Shown here one piece after another: positions 45,735 through 55,434 of a stretch of 64,000 bases of DNA (position 1 is its first letter; every line of letters begins with the position of its first letter). The translations under genes and the position numbers were made by a program. The notes under the pieces were generated by a model. The model was given only the letters and a program-made list of their open reading frames with translations, did not search any database and was not told the origin of the DNA. Source of the DNA: Poa pratensis (Eukaryota > Streptophyta > Magnoliopsida > Poales > Poaceae); the NCBI GenBank assembly GCA_947311845.1, contig CAMZMU010000111.1, positions 19,277,412-19,341,411 on the forward strand, read 5' to 3'.

Positions 45735-47776
45735 TTAACCACTGCAGTCTTCCTCTACCTGCCGGAGGAAGCCTTGGACCTGTCGCCTGAGTCGCTGCTC
45801 CTCTCGCATGTCCACCTGCACCTCTCGCTTGAGTCGCAGCACCTCTCGCATGTCCACCTGCACCTCTCGCTTGAGTCGCAGCACCTCTCGCATGTCCACC
45901 TGCACCTCTCGCTTGAGTCGCAGCACCTCTCGCATCTCCACCTGCACCTCTCGGACCACCTCTCCTTCCTCTTCCTGTACCCCTGCCTAATGCTCGACCT
46001 GATGTGTTGACAAGAGGGCCTCTAGCTGCAGGTATATTAGCTCTGTTTTCTGCTACAAAAGAGCTTTCTTCAGGCGTACAGGTAACCCCCTCCTCTCTTA
46101 CAACAACGCCCTACAAAAATGAAAATAGTTAGTACATATTTAGATAGCCAAAAGTGTGTATGAAAATAGCATGTGTAGGTTGCTCATTACCTCATGTGAC
46201 AGGATGCTAACCATTGTTTCTGGTTGATGCCGAGGGTCTAGACTAGGATCAGGTTGCTGGCCCTTTTCCTTTGTTATTTTTCTGTTGTGGCTGTTGTTGC
46301 TGTTCTGGCTCTGCATTGTCTGGTTGTACATGCTCCGGGTGCTCTGGCATTGTGTTTGCTTGTTGAACAGGAGCCTCTGCAGCAGCTGCCACCTCATTTT
46401 CTCTAATTATTGCTTCCCTCATCTTAACACACCCACCTCGTCTATGTCCTGTCTGTCTACAAGGAAAGACACCGTCCTAGTATCCTTGACAGCAACAAGC
46501 TTCCATGTGCAACCTTCACAACACTGTGCCTCTAACCTCTTTTTATTGTTCCTGGTCTTACGAATTTGCACTCGATTTGTAACTGCATATTGTGAAATTG
46601 CAGTTCGAAGTTGCTCAACTGATTCAAAAACCATACCCAATTTAAATTGAGGATCATCCGTGTCACCAGCTGAGTTGAAAGGTTTATACTTGTAAGGTAC
46701 TTGTTTCTTCTTTTTCTTCGCCTTGTATTCCTCATCATCGGAATCACTCTTGTGCCTCTTCTCACTGTCATCTTCAGCTGGCAATTCTAGATCACCTTCT
46801 TTCACATCATCTGAGCCAGGCAAACAAACATGTTCAGCTGCAATTTTCTTCATCTTCTCAACCATATCATCCTCCTCGGAGTCATCCACATTGTCATCAT
46901 CAAGTGTATCATCTTCCCTCATGTCATAATCACTGTCATTCCAGGTTGGATCCCCCTCTGAATCATCATCAAAATCCTCTTTTCTGACTGCTCTGAGTTG
47001 CTAGAATCCTGGCCCTGCTGCTCTAGAATTCTATCCACATGATTTAGATACATAACTAGGACTTTGCTCTCTATTGATGCATCAACCATCTGCTTCAAAT
47101 TCAGATTAATTTCGATGAGCTCGTTAACTGATTTTCCTGGTGGACACCACAAAACAACTACCATCTCTGTAGGCAAATAGCCTAACTTCTGAATCATGTA
47201 GTCAATCACTCCATTTGTGAAATAGGTTCTCTCCAAATAGTCAAACCAGGCAATTTTTCCATCCAAATAGGCTACATTCTCGCCGGTACCAACAAACAAA
47301 CCTCCATGGTGAATTTCAATACTGAATTTTGATGATTCAAGACCTACAGCACAAATGATTTGCATATTCAGAATTAGGTTCCACTTTCCATTAACACACC
47401 TAACGTAATTAAGTTCCAGCTAACTAATTAGGTCTACATCTACGGTAACCCTAGCTAATTTGCTCAGCTCAATGAACAGATAAGAAGAATCAAATGCGAT
47501 TTACTCACCGTGTACTGGGGCTCGCATCGCTGCCAGCCGTAGTCGAGGAGGCTCGACGTCGGTGCGCACTCGATTCGGCGTCGCTGACGAGCTCCCCGCG
47601 CCATCGCCGCCGGCTGCGGAAGCAGTCGCCTCCTCCTTCGCCTCCACGATTCCGGGCCAATCTTCAAGGCCAGCCCAATCAGGCCACGAAGATCCAGCGG
47701 GCGCAACGCCAGCCAGACCGCCGCCATCGCCCGTAGCGCCGCCATCGGTAGGGGTCGTCTCCTCCATTGACGGCAC
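45735..47776 (-). pseudogene. MULE transposase gene lacking its catalytic core
   Basis: Exon 1 is 47509-47776 and exon 2 starts at 47343 (borders CACG|GTGAGT and TGCTGTAG|GT keep the frame). Exon 2 begins LESSKFSIEIHHGGLFVG, a PB1-like domain common in grass MULE transposases. A frameshift near 46980 separates this from an acidic region and the MuDR DNA-binding domain (FKLGMVFESVEQLRTAISQY ... CCEGCTWKLVAVKD). Directly after TVSFLV the sequence jumps to QTGHRRGGCVKM, the end of the C-terminal zinc knuckle, so the DDE transposase and SWIM domains are deleted. The tail is Gln/Pro-rich, then has 14-residue GAGGHARGAATQAR repeats (45797-45960). It cannot code for an active transposase. Confidence 0.8.
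45797..45960 (-). repeat. 42-bp coding tandem repeat (about 3.5 units)
   Basis: Near-perfect 42-bp units encode Gly/Ala/Arg-rich 14-mers in the transposase tail. Such C-terminal GR-rich tails are common in MULE transposases. Confidence 0.8.
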
Positions 47777-48487
47777 GGGGTGGAGCTCAGATTCAGTTCT
47801 TGACAGGTACGGGCCAGATACAAAAATGGTTGACTCAAATATGACTTTAGATTAACTAAATGCGAAATATCAATAGTACAGGGTCTTTTCTGTAAGAATA
47901 CGTGTCCACGTCAGCGTCACGTGCCACGCGCGTGACCGTCCGCAACGGAAAACGGTCTGACATGTGGGGTCTGTGACCTAAGTGCACCAAAATGTGAGTT
48001 GTGTGACCAAAAAATCCTGTTCTCTAGTTGTGTGACTTAAGTGCACATAAAGCGCGAGTTCAGTGACCCCTGGTGCCATTTACTCCTTTTATTTCTTTGC
48101 GAGGACATGCTCGCCATTCTTATTGCTATGAATTAATGAACTAATCAACCATCACGGAAGCTAACTAACCACTCCGTTGCAAGTTCTTCCAATAGAAATA
48201 AAGAACTCCGTTTGCAAGAAAGAGAAGTCCATCGGGGAAGGCAAGAAGGGAGAAGTCTATGCCGCGGGCACACCACACGTCGCCATCACTCGCTCCGTCC
48301 TCCATTTCAAGCCCCAGCTTCCAACAGTTTGAGTGTTTGACCGGCTCCGAGGAGCGAGGCCGCCAAGGAGAGAAGCCGGAACAAGCAAAACCACCACAGA
48401 CATAGGGATCAAACACGTGAGGCAGAGGAGATCAAGAAGCAGAGAGGGGGTGGCGAGGAGGCCACGGAGCGTGCGGGAAGGAGAGAG

Positions 48488-51206
48488 ATGGACGTGAAGC
48501 GGGGGCGGAGCCCTCGGGCTCTGTCCGACGACGAAGACGACAAGAGGAGGGCGCCCAGGTGGGGCGGCGCCGTCCGGCCGTCGATGGTGCTGCTCGGCTT
48601 CCTCGTCACCCTGGCCTTCCTCGCGAGTGTCTTCGGCGGCCGCGGGGGCTCCCTCCCGCCTACCTCGCCGTCCTCTGTCGCTAAGATCAACGACGGCGCC
48701 GGCACCGAAACTCCCAAAGGTAAGCTTCTTTCTTTCCCCTGCACGCAGTTTTCGACCTCTGAATTGCGAAGATCGCGCCCCACGTAAGCCAAGAAAAGCC
48801 CGATCGTTGACCGCCAGTACGCAGGGGAAATTCTTGGGTGGGGTTGGCCTATGAACGAGCAGCCGCCGTCGTAAGCAAATCCGCGTCTTTATTCTCCTCA
48901 CAACTCCGCAAAGTTGTTCGGAAATTGCCTTTTTGCCAGGGGGTACGAGGATGCCATCGCTAGCAGTAGTACTCCCCACTGAATACATTGGCATTGTGAG
49001 TTCTAGCTATGGCCAAGCCCTACTAGGTAGCAGACTGTAGATCACCGAGTTTTGCCCAAGAACTGCAGATCTGGTTGCTCCTCAGGTAGCCCAAATTTTC
49101 CTCGGATCTGCTGCGAGCTTGAACAGTCGGCTCTGGTTTGGTGAAATGGAAACAGTGCTGACTCTGATGATGCAGCACTGTGACGCTTGCGCATCCTTTG
49201 CCGGATCTTGTCTTACCTCATCAACCTTTTCCCAAAGGGATATAGCTTACGCTACAATGTCGGTGGATTGCCCTTGCGAAGGGTGTTCCAAAGTGTCAAG
49301 CCTTTTTACTTGAGTGGTCCCTGACTTTGGGAGGCAATCTGTACTGTTTATTCTTAATTAAAGTGTCTGGAGGAGGCTCCATAAAAGTAAATTCTTAAAC
49401 TACTGGGGCTTCAAAGTTATGCTGAAGGTCAGCAAAAACTCGAGTCAAACTTTTAGGTTGTTCCTGAAATCATCCCCCATTTTTCATGTTGTTCCCGAGA
49501 GAGCTATTCCCCCGCTCAGAGAGCTGCGACAGATAGTGCAGTCCTTCGGGTTGACACTAGAACATTTCTATGTTTTGGCGCGCATGGTTAGTTGAACTGA
49601 AATGCTATCAGGTAGTATGATTAACGGACTAACTGTTGCTTCATGATACTTCGCTGCTGCAAATGCTGAATCCTCTGCAATGCCATCTTCCTCCTCGGGC
49701 CTTCTTTTAACTAACAGATTATAACATTCAGTTAACTTTTCTGCAGAAACAACAATTCCTCTGAAAAATGTGTCTGCACCAGCCACGACTCTGTCCGAGG
49801 ACAAGCTTCTGGGAGGGTTACTTTCGGCGGCATTCGACGAATCCTCCTGCCAGAGTCGATACAAATCATCCCTGTACCGTAAGCCATCGCCATTCCCGCT
49901 CTCCCCCTACCTGGTGCAGAAGCTGCGGAAGTACGAGGCGCGCCACAAGAAGTGCGGCCCGGGCACCAAGAGGTACCGGAACGCCATCGAGCAGCTCAGG
50001 TCGGGCCGGAACGTGGAGAGCTCGGAGTGCAAGTACGTGGTGTGGTTCCCCTGCAACGGCCTCGGCAACCGCATGCTCACCATCGCCTCCACCTTCCTCT
50101 ACGCGGTCCTCTCCGGCCGCGTCATGCTCGTCAACGTGCCGCAGGAGCAGGAGGGCCTCTTCTGCGAGCCCTTCCCGGGCACCTCCTGGGTGCTCCCCGG
50201 CGGGTTCCCAGAGGGCAACCCTCAAAAGCTCCACTACGACGCGCCGGAGAGCTACGTGAACATGCTCAAGAGCGGCCTCGTCCGCGGCGACATGCCGGCG
50301 TCGTCGCTGCCACCGTACGTGTTCCTCCACGTCGAGCAGAGCCGGCTGCGGCTGACGGACAACATCTTCTGCGACGACGACCAGGTGGTGCTCGGCAAGT
50401 TCAGCTGGATGATACTCAAATCCGACAGCTACTTCGCGCCGGCGCTGTTCCTGACGCCCATGTACGAGAAGGAGCTGGAGAGGATGTTCCCGCAGAAAGA
50501 GTCGGTGTTCCACCACGTCGGCCGGTACCTCTTCCACCCGACGAACAAGGTGTGGGGCATCGTGCGGAGGTACTACGAGGCGTACCTGGCGAGGGTGGAC
50601 GAGAAGATCGGGTTCCAGATCAGGATCTTCCCGGAGAAGCCGGTGACTTTCGAGAACATGTACGACCAGCTGACCCGGTGCATCCGGGAGCAGCGCCTCC
50701 TCCCCGAGCTCGGCGAACCCATGGCGAACGCGACGGCCGATGGGAAGGTGAAGGCGGTGCTGATCGCGTCGCTGTACCCGGGCTACTACGACAAGATCCG
50801 GGGCCTCTACTACGAGAACCCGACCAAGACGGGGGAGATCGTGGCGGTGTACCAGCCCAGCCACGAGGAGAAGCAGGAGTACATCTCCAACCAGCACAAC
50901 CAGAAGGCGCTCGCCGAGATCTACCTGCTCAGCTACTGCGACAAGATCGCCATGAGCGCCTGGTCCACCTTCGGCTACGTCGCCTATGGCTTCGCCGGGG
51001 TCAAGCCCTGGATCCTGCTCCGCCCGGACTGGGACAAGGAGGTGTCCCAGGTGGCCTGCGTCAGGTCCACGTCCGTCGAGCCCTGCCTGCACTCGCCGCC
51101 CATCCTCTCCTGCAGGGCCAAGCAGGAGGTCGACGTGGCCAAGGTCAAGCCCTACGTCCGGCACTGCGAGGACGTCGGCTTCGGCCTCAAGCTCTTCGAC
51201 GACTAA
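48488..51206 (+). CDS. GT37 alpha-fucosyltransferase (xyloglucan/galactoside type), intact
   Basis: Two exons, 48488-48719 and 49747-51206 (AAAG|GTAAGC, CTGCAG|AAAC), give 563 residues. Exon 1 supplies a short basic/acidic cytosolic tail and one membrane segment (about residues 32-50, VLLGFLVTLAFLASVF), the type II Golgi anchor. The catalytic part keeps the family marks: CNGLGNRML (180-188), FHHVGRYLFHPTNKVW (332-347), IGFQIRIF (365-372), HNQKALAEIYLLSYCDK (461-477) and SAWSTFGYVAYGFAG (481-495). GT37 enzymes transfer fucose from GDP-fucose to galactose on xyloglucan, arabinogalactan proteins or pectin in the Golgi; which acceptor applies here cannot be told. Length fits the family. A paralogue follows 4 kb downstream on the same strand. 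The MULE ends about 400 bp upstream. Confidence 0.92.
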
Positions 51207-51876
51207 ACATGCATGGAGCTAGTAGCATCGAATTTTTCGGATCAATTTTACCTGACGGCAACTGCTCGTAAGTACTACATTTTTCTCCTTCTTTCCCAGC
51301 TGTGGTTTAATTAGGCTCGCGTTTGGGGGGTCTTCCTTGCGTTCGTTTTGTGTGCTGTAATATTCAAATTCGTTCTTTGTACCAAAACACATCGGATGCT
51401 TACACATGTATACATAGATCGCTGTTTATCTCTTCCGATTAATTACACATTGTTCTCAGTCTAGACCTCTGTTTGCCACACTGTTGGCGATAACAGCGTG
51501 ATTGTACTCCGTGCCGTGGCCGTCCCGGGGTTTGACAAGTGCCAGCCTCCAAATTGTTCACTGTCATGCCTAACAGACCAACAGCACATGTCCATCTCGT
51601 ATATACTATGGATGATGAAGACATAATCGATATGTAATATGGTAATTTGTACTTCATTTTAGCTGTCATGCATGAGCATCGAGTAAACAACCTAGTCAGT
51701 GTTATTCTGGAGATCTCCGAGACTCCGACTCCATGTCGGCGTTAGAAATGAAGCCAAAAAATCTACACTCCTATCATTTTTTTTTGGGTGTGTTTGAACT
51801 ATACAATTTCAGGGTATATGTTGAATCTTGAAATGCCACGTTAAAATCTTGAATATACCGTTATGTGTGAGTGTGC
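51207..51876 (+). other. 3' flank of the first fucosyltransferase gene
   Basis: This includes the probable 3' UTR. Blocks from about 51290 onward (AGCTGTGGTTTAATTAGG, GTACCAAAACACATCGGATG, ATCTCCGAGACTCCGACTCC) recur downstream at 52700-53010 and 53870-54510. Confidence 0.6.
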
Positions 51877-51887
51877 ATCTGTAGTAT

Positions 51888-52611
51888 ACCTGGCCATACG
51901 TCGGGCCGGGCCGGGCAGAGAAAAGACTGGCACAGAAAACCCAGACCCAGGCTCGGCCCGGTCCTGTCAAAAAGCCCGAAAGCCCGCCGGGCCACGGGCC
52001 GGGCTTCTTAACTAAATGGCCAAAACACAAGGCCCATGCCCGGCCCATCGCAGCCGTCGGGCCTAGATTTCAAGCCTGAGAATTTCGGACCGGGCATGTG
52101 GTTACAGTAAAGTACACATGTGGATATTCTCTTGCGACACCTGCACTGTCTTCACTCACTATCTTATTGCGGTCATATCGATACTGCTAGCTGTTTCTTA
52201 GTCTCGGTATAATCACTCGCTGTGTAATTGGCTTTGTTCACTTGGCTCTCGTAGAGGAACAATCGATATTACTATTACGCAAGAGAAGGATCTCCGACAT
52301 GTATCTGATGAATGGCTAAGTTACCGTCTGATGGAACTTTCTTCCCCAAGGAAATGCAGATGCAATCTACTTGGAATAAAGGGTCTTGGCATGTAGTTGA
52401 CTTCATAATGAAGAGCCAGAAGTTTAATGTCACTAGCTTTATTCTTAAAGAAATTGATCAAGCTAGAAAGAAAAAGAAGGGATTTCCACAAGAATCTTCT
52501 CTTTGCACCACACATCACGAGAATGATATTGAACAAGAGTCAGCTCAGCCTGCCTCTTCCTTTGCTCCCCATTTTTAGACTTCTACAAGTCGATCTTCTT
52601 ACGATGGTATA
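51888..52611. mobile_element. Insertion flanked by an 11-bp direct repeat, family unknown
   Basis: ATCTGTAGTAT is present at 51877-51887 and 52612-52622. The insert starts with a GC-rich block rich in GGGCCGGGC (51900-52080) and contains a decayed coding stretch (52280-52578; ...DEWLSYRLMELSSPRKC in one frame, SWHVVDFIMKSQKFNVTSFI in the next). Comparison with the paralogous flank at 54668-54710, which joins the same words without the insert, supports an insertion. There are no clear TIRs; I do not recognise the family. Confidence 0.5.
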
Positions 52612-52689
52612 ATCTGTAGTATGTCCACATTGTATTTACTTTTTTTTTTCAGTTTGGTTCTCCACGCTCAGGATCCTATGTGTGGATGT

Positions 52690-53010
52690 ACATTTTGTTC
52701 CCCTTCTTTCCCAGCTGTGGATTAATTAGGTGTTTGGAAGGACTTGTGTTCGTTGTTGTGCTGTAATATTCAAATTCGTTGTTTTTTACACATGTATACA
52801 TAGATCGCTGTTTATCTTCCTGATTAATATTTTTTAAACGGAGGTCAAAGTTTCGGCTCATCCATTAATTAAGAAGAAGATAGTTGTCCGGATAATATTC
52901 AAATTCGTTCTTTTTTACACATGTATACATAGTAGATAGCTGTTTATGTTCCTGATTAATTATATGAGGTGACTGTGTTTGTCAGACTGTCGACGATAAT
53001 AACGTGATTA
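52690..53010. repeat. Relic copies of the fucosyltransferase 3' flank
   Basis: TTTCCCAGCTGTGGATTAATTAGG, AATATTCAAATTCGTT and ACACATGTATACATAGATCG occur at 52703-52823. A second partial copy lies at 52890-53010. Both align with 51290-51480 of the intact gene's flank, but no coding exon precedes them. Confidence 0.75.
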
Positions 53011-53869
53011 GTTGTATTATCCTGATTGGGAGACCTTGCGTGCATCACCTATCTCTTGCCGTCCATTTTCATTGGGATTTGAGTCAATGGGTCCATAATA
53101 TGTCCCACCTAAAAAGGAAATCTACACCTTTTGTGTGTGTAAATGGAAGAACTTTTTATCCGCCTCGGTCGCACTTTTTTAGATGCGATCTGAAAACATT
53201 GAAAAACTTTTTATTCAATTCGGTCGCACTTTTTAGATCCGGTCTGAAAAAATCAAAAATATTTTTAGATCTCACGCCAGAAATCAAATAACTTCATTCC
53301 CAAGGTGTTCGGACCTGGCCACAAACAGCGAAAAACGTTTTAGCCGCATACAGCTATGTGAAGTTAGATTTTTTTTTGAATATATTGGATATTAGACTTA
53401 TTTTTTCTCCTTGGTTCCCAGGTTCGGATCAATTTTACGAGTAGAGAGGATTAACTCCGTTTGGACTAGATATCCGGAATCTAGTCCTCACTGACTGAAG
53501 AAGCTCAGCTCCCTACGGGGTATGCCCTCCGGGGGTAGTTACGCCAGTGGTTGGGAGGCACGGAACATTGCTAGAAACGAAGATATCAGATGGATAAGAG
53601 GATGAAGAGGATCACGCCCAAGAAGTGGTTACTGCTATTTGCGATATCAGGGCTGGCTGTAGCTAAGGAGGGTATCCACACATACTTACTATAGGATCGA
53701 TCTGGTAACAGAACAGTTTCTCCTCACTCAACAGACGGAAAAAAGAAAACATCTTACTCATGAAGTGCTTAACGGATTGGATTGTTCCACCCTTCCTACT
53801 GCGACATGAGCTATATTTTTTTTAGTTCGGAATTTGATCGAAATGTCGCGAGTACATTACTCTTTTCTG

Positions 53870-54405
53870 ACTGGTTCCAAACTGTGGATTAATTAGGCCT
53901 TTTGGGGGGGCTTCCTTGGGTTGGTTTTTGTGCTGTATTCAAATTCGTTCTTAATTTGTACCAAAACACATCGGATGCTTACACGTGTATACATAGATCG
54001 TTGTTTATCTCCGATTAGTTTATACACCGTTCTCAATCTAGACCTCTCTGTTTGCCAGACTATTGACGACAACAACGTGATTAGTACTCTGTGCGCCCGT
54101 CCCGGGGTCGACAATTGAATGTCTCCAAATTGTTCACCTGTCATGAGTAATAGATCAACAGCACACGTCCACGTGCATCGTCTATATCGCTCTCAAATCG
54201 TATATCTACGTTTAAAAAACGAAGAATGTATACTATGGATGATAAAGACAGAATCGTTATGTAATGTGGCAACTTAATTTTGTACTCCATTTTGGCCGTC
54301 TTGCGTAAACAACCTAATCAGTGTTATTCTGGAGATCTCCGAGACTCCGACTCCATGCATGTCGGCGTTAGAAAAGAAGCCTGGGTATACATTCCTATCT
54401 TTTTT

Positions 54406-54440
<35 letters not shown>

Positions 54441-54510
54441 TGAACTATACAATTCCTGGGTATACCACGTTAAAATCTTGAATATACCGTCATGTGTGAG
54501 TGTGCATAAC
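53870..54510. repeat. Long relic copy of the fucosyltransferase 3' flank
   Basis: Colinear with 51290-51870 over about 600 bp (AACTGTGGATTAATTAGG ... CAAAACACATCGGATGCTTA ... CTGGAGATCTCCGAGACTCC ... ACCACGTTAAAATCTTG). The upstream sequence (53400-53860) shows no fucosyltransferase exon. Confidence 0.85.
54408..54438 (+). repeat. 31-base poly(G) run
   Basis: A T-run is followed by 31 consecutive G. The paralogous position (about 51780-51800) has T9 then GGGTGTG, so the run expanded after duplication or is an assembly artefact. Confidence 0.9.
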
Positions 54511-54519
54511 TTTTAAGTA

Positions 54520-54642
54520 CTCCCTCCAATCCAAATTAGTGGGCACAACTTTGTCTAGATACACATGTATCTAGTCTAAATACTTAACTAGATACCTATG
54601 AATTTAGACAAATCTATGCCCACTAATATGGATCGGAGGGAG
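54520..54642. mobile_element. Stowaway MITE (123 bp)
   Basis: The ends CTCCCTCCAATCCAAATTAGTG and CACTAATATGGATCGGAGGGAG are flanked by TA at 54518-54519 and 54643-54644. It interrupts the duplicated 3' flank. Confidence 0.9.
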
Positions 54643-54714
54643 TAATAAAATCCCTTTATCTAAAAATGTGTGAGTGTGCATCTGTAGTGATGTTATGTAT
54701 GTCCACATTTTATT

Positions 54715-55131
54715 GAGTTAATGGCACCAGCGGTCACACAACTCGTCGTCGATGTGCACTTAAGTCACACTTCTCCAGAACGTGATTATTTGGTCACACA
54801 ACTCGACAAGTGCGTGCACGCAGGTCAATGACCCCACTTGTCAGTCCGTTTTGGACGGTAAATTTTTAGAAAACCCCCTAGAGTAATATTAATTTTACAA
54901 AATGGTCCTTCTAATTTTACAAAATTGTCCTCCAGGGGAACCATTTTGTAAAATTAATATTACTCCAGGGGGTTTTCTGAAAATTTACCGTCCAAAACGG
55001 ACTGACAAGTGGGGTCAGTGACCTGCGTGCACGCACTTGTCAAGTTGTGTGACCAAATAATCACGTTCTGGAGAAGTGTGACTTAAGTGCACATTGACGT
55101 CGAGTTGTGTGACCGCGGGTGCCATTAACTC
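54715..55131. mobile_element. MULE-derived foldback MITE (417 bp)
   Basis: Two inverted arms of about 190 bp (GAGTTAATGGCACCAGCGG... and ...CCGCGGGTGCCATTAACTC) are separated by a short loop. They are flanked by an exact 9-bp repeat, CATTTTATT, at 54706-54714 and 55132-55140. The terminal words match the TIRs of the 3.6-kb MULE at 44495-48085 (GAGT[A/T]AATG[A/G]CACCAG, GTGCACTTAAGTCACAC). It is too short to code and would need a MULE transposase in trans. Confidence 0.92.
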
Positions 55132-55434
55132 CATTTTATTTGCTTTTCTTCAGTTTGGTTCTTCAGGCTCAGGATCCTAACTGTCATTTGGCCGTTGGGG
55201 CAGCAGACTACGAGCAATCTTCCACGTGCACCGTGTATATCACAACGAACGCACCTCGTACACATACTCCATACGATCGAGGAGTTGACTCCCGGTGCCC
55301 GTCCGGTAGCATAGTTTACAGCGCGATCGAGGTACGACAGCGCTTGTCTTGCGACTTGCGTGCGAATTCGAACCATCCTGTGGCGCCGTTGTATATGTTC
55401 AGCTGCAAGACAACGGGCGGCAAGCCAACAACAG

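Larger units (their letters stand above)
44495..48085 (-). mobile_element. Mutator-like element (MULE), 3591 bp, internally deleted
   Basis: Long TIRs match through at least 150 bp: left GAGTAAATGACACCAGGGG..., right ...CCCCTGGTGCCATTTACTC. They are flanked by an exact 9-bp duplication, CTTTTATTT, at 44486-44494 and 48086-48094. The minus strand carries a broken mudrA-type transposase gene (45735-47776). The plus strand carries a separate GC-rich frame (44866-45312) next to the left TIR. The right end lies about 400 bp upstream of the fucosyltransferase start codon. Exact target duplication and near-identical TIRs suggest a fairly recent insertion. Confidence 0.93.

Noticed and set aside
45797..45960. 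CRISPR-like array
   Set aside because: The repeats are direct head-to-tail coding units with no spacers, in a plant transposon.
49866..51164. 432-codon minus-strand frame opposite the first fucosyltransferase exon
   Set aside because: It mirrors the GC-rich coding exon, has no recognisable domain, and reads Arg/His/Val-rich low-complexity protein. It is a shadow of the real frame.
49952..51271. 439-codon plus-strand frame overlapping the same exon
   Set aside because: Alternate frame of a high-GC third-position exon; Arg/Pro/Gly-rich and without motifs. The other frame carries all GT37 signatures.
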